A stretch of 49,302 bases of DNA from Bifidobacterium sp. (GTDB lineage Bacteria > Actinomycetota > Actinomycetes > Actinomycetales > Bifidobacteriaceae). A program made the position numbers and the translations under genes. Under the pieces are notes generated by a model. The model saw only the letters and a list, made by a program, of their open reading frames with translations. It was not told the DNA's origin and ran no database searches. The stretch is from assembly GCA_022649135.1 (NCBI GenBank), contig JALCNP010000018.1, positions 1 through 49,302 of the forward strand, read 5' to 3'. This document shows, one piece after another, positions 42,007-49,302 of this stretch (positions within the stretch are counted from its first letter, which is position 1; each line of letters begins with the position of its first letter).

Positions 42007-43497
42007 ATGCCACAGATTGCGCAGAGCATGAGAACCATCACATTCGACAACGTCAGGGTATGGGACACGGGCGAGATCATCAGCGTCATCGTCCCGGGCA
42101 CCGACGATGCCCGCCTCCTTGACGAAGCGGGTCCCTTTCCCGACGGCGATGTGGTCGTCGATGGTACCGGGTACACGATCGCTCCCGGTTTCGCCGATCC
42201 CCATGTCCATTTCCGCGATCCGGGGCAGACCTACAAGGAGTCGATGCTCTCCGGATGCCAGGCCGCGGCATCGGGCGGATACACCCATGTTCTGGTGATG
42301 CCCAACACCCTGCCCGCGATGGACGGGGAGCGGGTCACGGACGACCAGGTCCGGCGCGGCGATCCCGGCGCGGCGGAGGTCATCGGGGCGGGGTCGGACA
42401 ACGTCATCGACTACCTGCAGCGCTATGAGTCGATACATGACGTCTCCCTTCCCTGTCGCTATGACCTGTGCGTCTGTGCATCGCGCGGACGTGCGGGGAG
42501 GCGGGCGAGCGACCCGGACCGGTGGATACCGTACATGGGGGATGCCCATGCCGAGGGAAGGCTGCGGCATCCGATCACCGCGATAAGCGATGACGGGGCC
42601 GCCGTCACGGAGCCGACGCTGCAGGCCGTACTGGACAACGCACGGCGAACGGGACTGTACCTCATCGAGCACTGCGAGCATCATGAAACGGGCTGCATGA
42701 ACGAGGGGGAGACGAGCCGCAGGCTCAAGGTCCCCGGAATACCGCCTGAAACGGAACTGGCGGTCGTGGCACGGGACATCGCGGCGGCGAGACGAACCGG
42801 CGTGCACATTCATTTTCAGCACGTCAGCACCGCGGCATCCTTCGACGCCATACGCAAGGCCAAGTCCGAGGGCCTGCCCATCACCTGCGAAACGGCCCCG
42901 CACTACATGGCCCTGTGCGACGAAGACATCCTCGAGTATGGGCCGATGGCGAAGATGAACCCCCCGCTGCGCTCCTCGGCCGACCGACGGGCCACGATCG
43001 AGGCGGTGGCAGACGGCACGGTGGACCTGCTCGCGACCGATCACGCCCCCCACACCATGAGCGAGAAAACGACCGATCTTCTCCATGCCCCGAACGGCAT
43101 CATCGGATTGGAATGCGCCTATGGCGTGTGCCACAGGATACTCGTCGACGGGGGCCATATCAGCGAACGGCGCCTTATCGAGCTCATGTCGCTCGCCCCG
43201 GCACGCCTTATGGGATATCAGTGCGCTAACATCGCATCGATGATCTCGCCTCGAGGCGGACGAGACGGGGCCGGCGTCATGGATCTGAGAGGCATTCCCC
43301 GATCCGACGCGACAGACTTCACACTGCTGTCCACCGGCGAGGAGTGGACGGTGCGCCCCGAGCTCTTCCACTCGCACGCCCGAAACACCCCGTTCGGCGG
43401 CTGGAAGGTGACGGGGCGGACGCTGGCCACGATTCTGGGCTCACGCCTGGTGTTCAGCAGAATTCCCTCCACGAGAATCAAGGAGCGTCACAACTAG
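42007..43497 (+). CDS. pyrC: Dihydroorotase
   Basis: It closes carbamoyl aspartate to dihydroorotate with metal catalysis. It is an amidohydrolase barrel of class I type: H66 and H68 in DPHVHFRDPGQTYKES are metal ligands, and CETAPHYMAL and ATDHAPHTMSEK carry the later ones. At 496 residues it is longer than the usual 420-440, partly from inserts near residues 155-200 (RYDLCVCASRGRAGRR). The ATG at 42007 has AGGAAG about 13 nt upstream; an ATG at 42028 is possible. It lies 60 nt after pyrI. Confidence 0.93.
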   Translation: MPQIAQSMRTITFDNVRVWDTGEIISVIVPGTDDARLLDEAGPFPDGDVVVDGTGYTIAPGFADPHVHFRDPGQTYKESMLSGCQAAASGGYTHVLVMPNTLPAMDGERVTDDQVRRGDPGAAEVIGAGSDNVIDYLQRYESIHDVSLPCRYDLCVCASRGRAGRRASDPDRWIPYMGDAHAEGRLRHPITAISDDGAAVTEPTLQAVLDNARRTGLYLIEHCEHHETGCMNEGETSRRLKVPGIPPETELAVVARDIAAARRTGVHIHFQHVSTAASFDAIRKAKSEGLPITCETAPHYMALCDEDILEYGPMAKMNPPLRSSADRRATIEAVADGTVDLLATDHAPHTMSEKTTDLLHAPNGIIGLECAYGVCHRILVDGGHISERRLIELMSLAPARLMGYQCANIASMISPRGGRDGAGVMDLRGIPRSDATDFTLLSTGEEWTVRPELFHSHARNTPFGGWKVTGRTLATILGSRLVFSRIPSTRIKERHN

Positions 43498-43498
43498 C

Positions 43499-44485
43499 AT
43501 GCATCGTCTTATCTGCGCCATCAACGACATGCGCAATCCCAGCATCGTCGGTCTCGATCCCACGCAACAGCTCATTCCTCGTCAGGTGGTGAGGACCGCA
43601 ATGGATCGCGCCGGTCATGGGTCGGTTCCCGAATCCGCTGCGTGCGCGACCGACCTGAGCGAGGCCTTTCTTGCGTTCAACCACGCGGTCATCGATGCGG
43701 TGGCCGACATCGTTCCTGCGGTCAAGCCTCAAATCGCCATGTACGAGGCATTGGGGCCGGAGGGGCTTTTCGCCTATGCGGCCACCTGCGCCTACGCGCG
43801 GTCCCGCGGACTCTATGTCCTGGGGGACATCAAACGCGGGGACATCGGTTCCACCGCCTCGGCGTACGCCCGCCATCTGGGCGGAGGGGAAACCGACGGG
43901 GGGAAGGACGATGCGAGCGCATCCGCATGCGATTTCTGGCACGAGGACGCCGTGACCGTCAATCCCTATCTGGGCTTCGACGGGGTGCGGCCTTTCGTCG
44001 AGGCGGCACGGCGCCACGACAAGGACGTCTTCATCCTCGTACGGACATCCAACCCCTCAAGCAGCCAGATACAGGAGCTGGCGCTGGCGCGGGGGGAAGC
44101 GCTCTACGAGCATGTCGGCGATCTCGTCGAGCAGTGGGGGGTGGATGACGTGGATGATTCGGGCTATTCACGGGTCGCCGCCGTCGTGGGTGCCACCCAC
44201 CCCGACCAGGGCGCGGCCCTGCGGCGGCGCATGCCCCATACATTCTTCCTGGTCCCGGGGTACGGGGCTCAGGGAGGCACGGCGCGGGACGCGGCGGCGA
44301 TGTTCGACGACCACGGTTCGGGGGCCATCGTGAACTCGTCTCGTGGAATCATCGGCGCATGGAGGCGCTCGCCCGACTATCGTTCCGGACTCTCTTCGCC
44401 GGAGGCGCTCTCCCTCGTCTCCCGAGAGGCTCGAGCGGCAGCGATCGCGATGAGGGACGATCTGCGCAACGCCCTGTATCAATAG
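43499..44485 (+). CDS. pyrF: Orotidine 5'-phosphate decarboxylase (type 2)
   Basis: It decarboxylates OMP to UMP, the last step of the pathway. The long form (328 residues) with GLDP near residue 18 and LGDIKRGDIGSTA around 108-120 marks the type 2 family seen in actinobacteria; K112 and D115 are catalytic. The C-terminal LVPGYGAQGG supplies the phosphate site. The start is 1 nt after the pyrC stop. It precedes pyrK, pyrD and pyrE although it acts after them. Confidence 0.95.
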   Translation: MHRLICAINDMRNPSIVGLDPTQQLIPRQVVRTAMDRAGHGSVPESAACATDLSEAFLAFNHAVIDAVADIVPAVKPQIAMYEALGPEGLFAYAATCAYARSRGLYVLGDIKRGDIGSTASAYARHLGGGETDGGKDDASASACDFWHEDAVTVNPYLGFDGVRPFVEAARRHDKDVFILVRTSNPSSSQIQELALARGEALYEHVGDLVEQWGVDDVDDSGYSRVAAVVGATHPDQGAALRRRMPHTFFLVPGYGAQGGTARDAAAMFDDHGSGAIVNSSRGIIGAWRRSPDYRSGLSSPEALSLVSREARAAAIAMRDDLRNALYQ

Positions 44486-44505
44486 AAAGGCCCCAAGGAG
44501 ATTCC

Positions 44506-45333
44506 ATGTCCACTGCACTATTCACACGAACGTCAGCCGAGCAGGGCTCCCGTCGGGCGCCGCTTCGGCAGGGGCGGCATGCCGTTCCCGTCGTGGAGAA
44601 CCGCATGCTCGCCCCCGATGTGTACCGCCTGACCTTCCGGGATGCCCGCATCGCACGGAGTTCGAGTCCGGCCCAGTTCGTCAATCTGTATTCGAAGGAT
44701 CCCATGAGTCTTCTGCCCCGCCCCTTCGGCGTATGCGAGGTTCACGGCGACGAGGTCAGCCTCCTGTTCGCCGTGGTCGGGAAGGGCACGCGGGAGTTCT
44801 CTCTGCTGCGGGCGGGAGACGCCATCGACGTTCTGGGGCCTCTGGGCAATCCCTTCGACCTCTCCGACAGCGCGCATTACGTGCTGGTCGGGGGAGGCCT
44901 GGGGGTTCCCCCGCTGATCTACGCCGCCGAGCGCCTGTATGGACGGGAGGATGCGGTGACCACATCGGCGTTCGGATACAGGGATGTCCGATTCGCCCGC
45001 GATGCCGTCTCGCCGTATGTCCACCATACCTACGACATCACGGATGCCCGGGGCAACGTCGTCGACCTGCTCGACTCCATCGAGCCGCATCTCGACCCGG
45101 ATCGCAACCGGGGGCTTCCCGTGCGCATCCTTTCCTGCGGCCCCATGCCCATGATGCGCGCGGTCGCCGCATGGGCCTCACCTCGCGGGCTGGCATGCCA
45201 GTTCAGTCTCGAGGCGCGCATGGCATGCGGGTATGGGACGTGCGTGGTCTGCGTCGTGGATACGGCATCCGGCCGCAAGAAGGTCTGTTCCGAGGGACCG
45301 GTGTTCACTGCGCAGCAACTGGGATGGGAGTAG
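44506..45333 (+). CDS. pyrK: Dihydroorotate dehydrogenase electron transfer subunit
   Basis: PyrK passes electrons from dihydroorotate (through PyrD) to NAD with FAD and a 2Fe-2S cluster. The 275-residue protein has the ferredoxin-reductase-like FAD part (LLPRPFGVCEV near 69-79), the NAD part (VGGGLGVPPLIYAAE near 128-142, and SCGPMPMM) and cluster cysteines C241, C246, C249 and C261. AAGGAG lies 5 nt before the ATG at 44506. Its pairing with the next gene shows the class 1B enzyme, which reduces NAD rather than fumarate or quinone. Confidence 0.95.
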   Translation: MSTALFTRTSAEQGSRRAPLRQGRHAVPVVENRMLAPDVYRLTFRDARIARSSSPAQFVNLYSKDPMSLLPRPFGVCEVHGDEVSLLFAVVGKGTREFSLLRAGDAIDVLGPLGNPFDLSDSAHYVLVGGGLGVPPLIYAAERLYGREDAVTTSAFGYRDVRFARDAVSPYVHHTYDITDARGNVVDLLDSIEPHLDPDRNRGLPVRILSCGPMPMMRAVAAWASPRGLACQFSLEARMACGYGTCVVCVVDTASGRKKVCSEGPVFTAQQLGWE

Positions 45334-45337
45334 ATCG

Positions 45338-46282
45338 ATGAACGACGCATCCGACGCACAGGGAGGACCTGCGTACCCGTGGCGGCACCCGACCGTGGTA
45401 TGCGGGGTTCCTTGGAAGAATCCGGTCGGAACGGCCTCCGGCACGTTTCAGCTCGCGGCCTGCCGAGAATACTACGACGTGAGCCAGATGGGGGCGATCA
45501 GCACGAAAGGCGTGTCGCCCGTCCCCTGGGAGGGCAATCCCGGGCCGCGCACCGCGGAATCGCCCGCTGGCATGGTCAATGCCGTCGGTCTGCAGAACCC
45601 GGGCGTCGATCATTATCTCGTCGACGAGCTGCCCAAGCTCAAAAGCCTCGGCGCGACGGTGGTCACCAATGTCGCCGGGCACAGCGACGACGATTATGCC
45701 CAGGTCGTGGCCAAGCTTGACGACTGTGCATCCGACATGCTGGAAATCAACGTGAGCTGTCCGAACGTAAGCCACGGGGGGATGAGCGTGGGGACGGACC
45801 CCGTCGCCCTGGGCCGTCTTGTACGCCGTCTTCGCGGACTGACAAGCAAGCCGATGATCGTCAAGCTCTCGCCTAACGTGACCGACATCGTGGGCATAGC
45901 CCGGGCGGCCGTGGACGCGGGGGCGGACGGACTGAGTCTGATCAACACCCTCGTCGGCATGCGCATCGACATCCATACCGGCAAACCGATTCTGGCGAAC
46001 CGTACCGGAGGCGTCTCCGGACCGTGCATATTCCCCATCGCCCTCGGCTTCGTGTGGAGGGTCCGTCAGGCCCTTCCGGACATTCCGATCATCGGGATCG
46101 GTGGAATCGACAGCGCGGAGAAGGCCCTCGAATTCCTTTACGCCGGAGCCAACGCGGTGGAGGTCGGAGCGGCCGCGCTCTATGACCCCACGGCTCCGCT
46201 GCGGGTGGCCCGCGAACTCGACGCGCTTCTGGACTCGAGGCCGCAGCTGGCCCGTAAGCTTTCTGAAGGTCGGACCTGGTAG
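45338..46282 (+). CDS. pyrD: Dihydroorotate dehydrogenase, class 1B catalytic subunit
   Basis: It oxidises dihydroorotate to orotate using FMN in a barrel of 314 residues. C141 in INVSCPNVSHGG is the catalytic base characteristic of class 1 enzymes. NPVGTASGTF near the N-terminus and GIGGIDSAEKALEFLYAGA near the end carry the FMN contacts. The ATG at 45338 is 4 nt after the pyrK stop, with GGGAG inside the pyrK end. With PyrK it forms a heterotetramer. Confidence 0.95.
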   Translation: MNDASDAQGGPAYPWRHPTVVCGVPWKNPVGTASGTFQLAACREYYDVSQMGAISTKGVSPVPWEGNPGPRTAESPAGMVNAVGLQNPGVDHYLVDELPKLKSLGATVVTNVAGHSDDDYAQVVAKLDDCASDMLEINVSCPNVSHGGMSVGTDPVALGRLVRRLRGLTSKPMIVKLSPNVTDIVGIARAAVDAGADGLSLINTLVGMRIDIHTGKPILANRTGGVSGPCIFPIALGFVWRVRQALPDIPIIGIGGIDSAEKALEFLYAGANAVEVGAAALYDPTAPLRVARELDALLDSRPQLARKLSEGRTW

Positions 46283-46300
46283 GGTCCTGAAAGGAAATCC

Positions 46301-47005
46301 ATGGAACACAACACCACTCTTCAGCATCGATTCACGCAGTTTCTTCTGCAGTCGCACGCACTGACATTCGGCGATTTCACCTTGAAGTCGGGGAGAAGAT
46401 CACCCTACTTCATCAATGCAGGGGCGTTCAGCACCGGAACTCAGATCGCCACGCTGGGCGCGTTCTACGCCGAGAAAATCCATTCCTCCATGACCGAGGG
46501 GATTCTGCCCGCACATACGGATACAGTCTTCGGCCCAGCATACAAGGGGATTCCGCTCGCGGTCTCGACGGCGATAGCACTGACGTCCATGCACGGCATG
46601 AGCGTCGGCTACACATTCGACCGCAAGGAGAGGAAGGATCATGGAGACGGCGGCATGTTCGTGGGAATGCAGCTGCATGACGGCATGGACGTACTGCTCG
46701 TCGACGACGTGATGACCGCCGGAACCGCCCTCCGTGAGGTGGTCCCCAAGCTCAGATCCGCGGGGCGCGTGAACATCGTGGGGCTGGTGCTCGCCGTCGA
46801 CCGCATGGAAAGAACGCGGGGGAGCGACCTGTCGGCCGTCGCGTCCGTCGAGAGGGAGTTCTCGTTCCCCGTGGTTGCCATCGCGACCATCAGGGAGGTG
46901 TTCGACGCGGCCGAAACGATGACGAACCCCGACGGCACGGCGGTGATGAACGAGGAGCTGGTGGAACGGGCGCATGCCTATCTGCAGCGATACGGCGCCC
47001 GGTGA
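46301..47005 (+). CDS. pyrE: Orotate phosphoribosyltransferase
   Basis: It joins orotate and PRPP to OMP. The 234-residue protein carries the PRPP motif in [17 protein letters not shown] at about 130-146 and, in the flexible loop, [12 protein letters not shown]. The gene ends the pyrimidine run, 18 nt after pyrD, with GAAAGGAAA before the ATG. The carbamoyl phosphate synthetase genes are not in the window. A long hairpin follows at 47024-47107. Confidence 0.96.
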   Translation: MEHNTTLQHRFTQFLLQSHALTFGDFTLKSGRRSPYFINAGAFSTGTQIATLGAFYAEKIHSSMTEGILPAHTDTVFGPAYKGIPLAVSTAIALTSMHGMSVGYTFDRKERKDHGDGGMFVGMQLHDGMDVLLVDDVMTAGTALREVVPKLRSAGRVNIVGLVLAVDRMERTRGSDLSAVASVEREFSFPVVAIATIREVFDAAETMTNPDGTAVMNEELVERAHAYLQRYGAR

Positions 47006-47023
47006 GGGGGATCCCCGGGCCAG

Positions 47024-47107
47024 GCCCGTCGGGCGGTCCCGCGCCGCGATGACGTCGGGCGGCCGCATCCACGGCGGATCGTCATCGGGACGGGCCGCCC
47101 GACGGGC
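47024..47107. terminator. Long bidirectional hairpin between pyrE and the LysR gene
   Basis: The outer 13-bp perfect stem is 47024-47036 with 47095-47107. Two inner pairings follow, 47037-47040 with 47087-47090 and GATGACG (47048-47054) with CGTCATC (47080-47086). It separates two convergent genes, and its right arm includes one base of the LysR stop codon. Confidence 0.65.
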
Positions 47108-48030
47108 TATTCGATGATGCTGTAGCCGTGACTCGTCACGACGGCCTTGAGCTTGGACAGATACATCCGGGCGGCGGTCGAGAGTTTGGCGCGCTCGTTG
47201 CCTATCCATCCCAGAAGCATGGTCTCGTCGCTGCGCAGAGGGACCGTGACGATTTTCTCGTTGTTCAGATCGCCGTTGTCGATGCCGGTGCACACCGTAT
47301 ACCCGTTGAGGCCGATGATGAAGTTCAATATGGTCGCACGATCCGTGACGTTGATCTGCTTGGGCGAGTAGTCGGGCCACACAGCCTCCTCGGCGAAGAA
47401 GAAGCTGCCCTCCTCGCCCTGCTCGTATTGGATGAAGGGGAAGGGTTTGAGATCGTCCATGGTCACCTGCCCCCTTCCGGCAAGGGGGTTGTCCCGGGAG
47501 ATGAACACGTGCAGCGGGGCGCGGAACAGGGGATGGAATTCAAGATGCTTCTCCCGCAGCATCTTTGAGATGACGTCGCGGTTGAAGTCGGAAAGGTACA
47601 GTATTCCGATGTCGGAAAGCATATTGGCGACCTGGTTGATGATGTCCTTGGTTCTCGTCTCCCGTATCGTGAACTCATATTCGTCGGATTTGGTCGAGCC
47701 TATCATCTCCACGAACGCCTCGACGGCGAACATATAGTGCTGGGTGGACACGCTGCACAGCTGCTTGCGTGGTGTGGCGTTCTTGTAATGCTCCTCGAGC
47801 AGCGCCGACTGGTCGAGCACCTGACGCGCATAGGTCAGGAACTCCGCTCCGTCGACGGTCAGGGCGATGCCCTGCGACGATCGGGTGAATATTTCGATGC
47901 CCATCTCGTTCTCGAGCTCCTTGACGGACGAGCTGAGCGCCGGCTGGGACACGTAGAGCTCATGGGACGCCTCGTTCATGGATCCGCATTCGACTATTTT
48001 CACGATGTACTTCAGCTGGAGCAGTGTCAT
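47107..48030 (-). CDS. LysR-type transcriptional regulator
   Basis: This 307-residue protein has an N-terminal helix-turn-helix (about residues 1-60: LKYIVKIVECGSMNEASHEL then SQPALSSSVKELENE) and a C-terminal effector domain with two lobes (about 90-300). The co-inducer is unknown. The start is the ATG at 48030, with no ribosome site; a TTG two codons upstream is the other option. A GTATA-N10-TATAC repeat (48040-48059) lies just before it and may be its own binding site. It is convergent to the pyrimidine operon. The LysR-like boxes at metE make methionine control one possible role, but nothing in the sequence proves it. Confidence 0.9.
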   Translation of the reverse strand: MTLLQLKYIVKIVECGSMNEASHELYVSQPALSSSVKELENEMGIEIFTRSSQGIALTVDGAEFLTYARQVLDQSALLEEHYKNATPRKQLCSVSTQHYMFAVEAFVEMIGSTKSDEYEFTIRETRTKDIINQVANMLSDIGILYLSDFNRDVISKMLREKHLEFHPLFRAPLHVFISRDNPLAGRGQVTMDDLKPFPFIQYEQGEEGSFFFAEEAVWPDYSPKQINVTDRATILNFIIGLNGYTVCTGIDNGDLNNEKIVTVPLRSDETMLLGWIGNERAKLSTAARMYLSKLKAVVTSHGYSIIE

Positions 48031-48039
48031 AAACAATAT

Positions 48040-48059
48040 GTATAGCAGAATCCATATAC
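48040..48059 (-). promoter_or_regulatory. Inverted repeat and possible -10 box of the LysR gene
   Basis: GTATA and TATAC arms are separated by 10 nt. On the minus strand TATACA ends 8 nt before the ATG, so the transcript may be leaderless or nearly so, and the repeat would overlap the promoter, as in autoregulated LysR genes. Confidence 0.45.
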
Positions 48060-48086
48060 CACAAGACGACTTATAACCACGACGGG

Positions 48087-48716
48087 CTACAGGCGAACGC
48101 CCAACGATTCCAGCTCCACGCGCGCCAGGGCGACACCGGTGAAGCGGAAGGATCTCATCCCCACCGCCATGGCGCCCTGGACGTTCTTCTCCGTGTCATC
48201 GAAGAAGACGCTGCGGTCCGCAACGAGTCCGAAGCGGGACATCGCCAGACGATAGATGTCCGGATCGGGCTTGTGCATCCCCTCCTGCCCGGAGACGATG
48301 GTTCCGCCGAGCAGATCCGCGAGCCGGGGAAAGCGGTCGAATGCGGTGTGGATGGTCTCGTAGGACCAATTCGTCAAACCCCAGGTGCCGATTCCGGCCC
48401 GGCGCAGATCTTCCAGCAGCCTCTGGGCGCCGGGGATCAGGGAAGGCAGCGAATCCCCGTAATGCCCTATGTAGTAGCGGAAAACGTCGGCCATCTCGTC
48501 GCCGAACTCCTGGCGATACTCGACGATGACCCGGGAGAAGGGCTGTCCCGCGTCCATATGATCCTCGTACCGGTAGAACCCGTAGGGATCGTCATCGGCG
48601 CATATCCTCTCGACGAGAGGCTGCGGGAAGTGTCCTTCAAGACATGCTCGGCACTGCCAATCGATCAGCACACCGCAAAAATCGAACACGACGTCGGTAG
48701 GGGGCTCGCTGCTCAT
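48087..48716 (-). CDS. HAD superfamily hydrolase (YihX-like subgroup)
   Basis: This 209-residue haloacid dehalogenase-type hydrolase has the nucleophile motif FDFCGVLID at about 11-19, a helical cap (about 20-85), TNW as motif II, the lysine in HKPDPDIY as motif III and FFDDTEKN as motif IV. The second Asp of the usual DxD motif is Cys here, which agrees with the YihX-type DxG variants rather than classic phosphatases, so activity on sugar phosphates is only a guess. AGGAG lies 5 nt before the ATG at 48716. Its stop is 57 nt upstream of the LysR start on the same strand. Its neighbour upstream is the NAD(P)HX dehydratase gene. Confidence 0.85.
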   Translation of the reverse strand: MSSEPPTDVVFDFCGVLIDWQCRACLEGHFPQPLVERICADDDPYGFYRYEDHMDAGQPFSRVIVEYRQEFGDEMADVFRYYIGHYGDSLPSLIPGAQRLLEDLRRAGIGTWGLTNWSYETIHTAFDRFPRLADLLGGTIVSGQEGMHKPDPDIYRLAMSRFGLVADRSVFFDDTEKNVQGAMAVGMRSFRFTGVALARVELESLGVRL

Positions 48717-48782
48717 GACGCTCCTGAAAGATAGGCTATATGACGGTTGACAGTGTAGCCGGATACCGCGATGGGCAATCGT

Positions 48783-49302
48783 TCACTCCAGCAGATCCTC
48801 GATCGCCGTGGGTATGGCGTCGATGACATCCGACGCGACGATGGGGTGTCCGACGGCATGAAGCTCGTCGATTCCACGCTTGCGCGCCGATCCGGCACCA
48901 TAGACTTCGGGCTCGCTCCACCCACGCTGGTCGCTGTCCGACGCGATGAGAGCCGCCGTTCCGTGCAGGAACGCCGCGGCCGCCGCGATGTCGACGACAA
49001 GGGAGGCATCCTGCTGCAGCATCCCGTCCTGCTGAGCCAGCAGGCCCCCGAGCAGCCCCGCCAGCACGTCCCCGGCCCCCGCCGTGGCCAGCCATGCGGG
49101 ACCGCTGCCACACACCACGGTCCGAGATCCCCCGACGCCGTCGTCTCCGACGACCACGGTGATGGCGCCCTTGAACAGCACCGTCGCACCCGTAAGCTCA
49201 TGGGCACGGGTGGCCCAATGCAGGGGGGAGGCCAGCACACGGGCCGCGTTCACCTCCTCTCCGCGTCGGCCAAGCAGCCGAGACAGCTCTTCGGCGTGAG
49301 GG
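48783..49302 (-). CDS. nnrD: ADP-dependent NAD(P)H-hydrate dehydratase, C-terminal part
   Basis: This repairs damaged NADH and NADPH by removing water from their hydrates, with ADP or ATP. Only the C-terminal part (about 172 residues) is in the window; the 5' end lies beyond position 49302. The reading frame opens with PHAEEL, matching the family's TPHxGE motif, and continues with LFKGAITVVV and AGAGDVLAGLLG, the nucleotide-binding and catalytic Asp region. I cannot tell from this part whether the epimerase domain is fused in front. It ends 66 nt before the HAD gene and is probably cotranscribed with it. Confidence 0.85.
   Translation of the reverse strand, partial: PHAEELSRLLGRRGEEVNAARVLASPLHWATRAHELTGATVLFKGAITVVVGDDGVGGSRTVVCGSGPAWLATAGAGDVLAGLLGGLLAQQDGMLQQDASLVVDIAAAAAFLHGTAALIASDSDQRGWSEPEVYGAGSARKRGIDELHAVGHPIVASDVIDAIPTAIEDLLE

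Overview
The window reads as a high-GC Gram-positive chromosome, most likely Bifidobacterium or another Bifidobacteriaceae member. The grounds are frequent GTG and TTG starts with purine-rich ribosome binding sites, an actinobacterial GT4 glycogen synthase, a 626-residue LepA, an IS30-type remnant and a full pyrimidine operon with a separate PyrI. This is inferred from gene content; no database search was run.

Left part (1-15329): a long-chain acyl-CoA ligase on the minus strand faces away from a three-gene proton-translocating transhydrogenase (pntAA-pntAB-pntB). Next come a membrane-anchored alpha/beta hydrolase, a visibly AT-richer zinc alcohol dehydrogenase, and an internally deleted IS30 element that still has both terminal inverted repeats. 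Housekeeping genes follow: rplY, ilvE, a TRIC-type channel gene, rpsT, lepA and hemW.

Middle (15330-29791): glutamate synthase gltB-gltD, a small membrane protein, glgA, a stand-alone ABC ATPase, trmI, a SixA-like phosphatase and the metE-metF operon. The metE promoter carries repeated LysR-box-like sequences.

Sugar island (29811-36944): lower in GC than its flanks. A ROK repressor gene, an orphan sugar-type ABC ATPase and a 110-residue membrane protein run leftward. A ChvE-like lipoprotein, a duplicated ATPase and a permease (GguA/GguB type) run rightward, followed by a 76-residue membrane protein. The divergent promoter holds an inverted repeat that overlaps the -35 box, a good candidate ROK operator.

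Right part (37309-49302): glnE, then pyrB-pyrI-pyrC-pyrF-pyrK-pyrD-pyrE in one tightly packed run, which covers UMP synthesis from carbamoyl aspartate formation to OMP decarboxylation. Convergent to it are a LysR regulator, a HAD hydrolase and the end of an NAD(P)HX dehydratase gene. Functionally, transhydrogenase (NADPH), glutamate synthase (NADPH to glutamate), IlvE (glutamate as amino donor), GlnE (control of glutamine synthetase) and pyrimidine synthesis form a nitrogen and redox theme.

No tRNA, rRNA, CRISPR array or obvious phage gene was seen. No clearly new multi-gene defence or biosynthetic system was found. The best leads are the orphan ATPase plus small membrane proteins of the sugar island, and several strong, unexplained operator-like palindromes.
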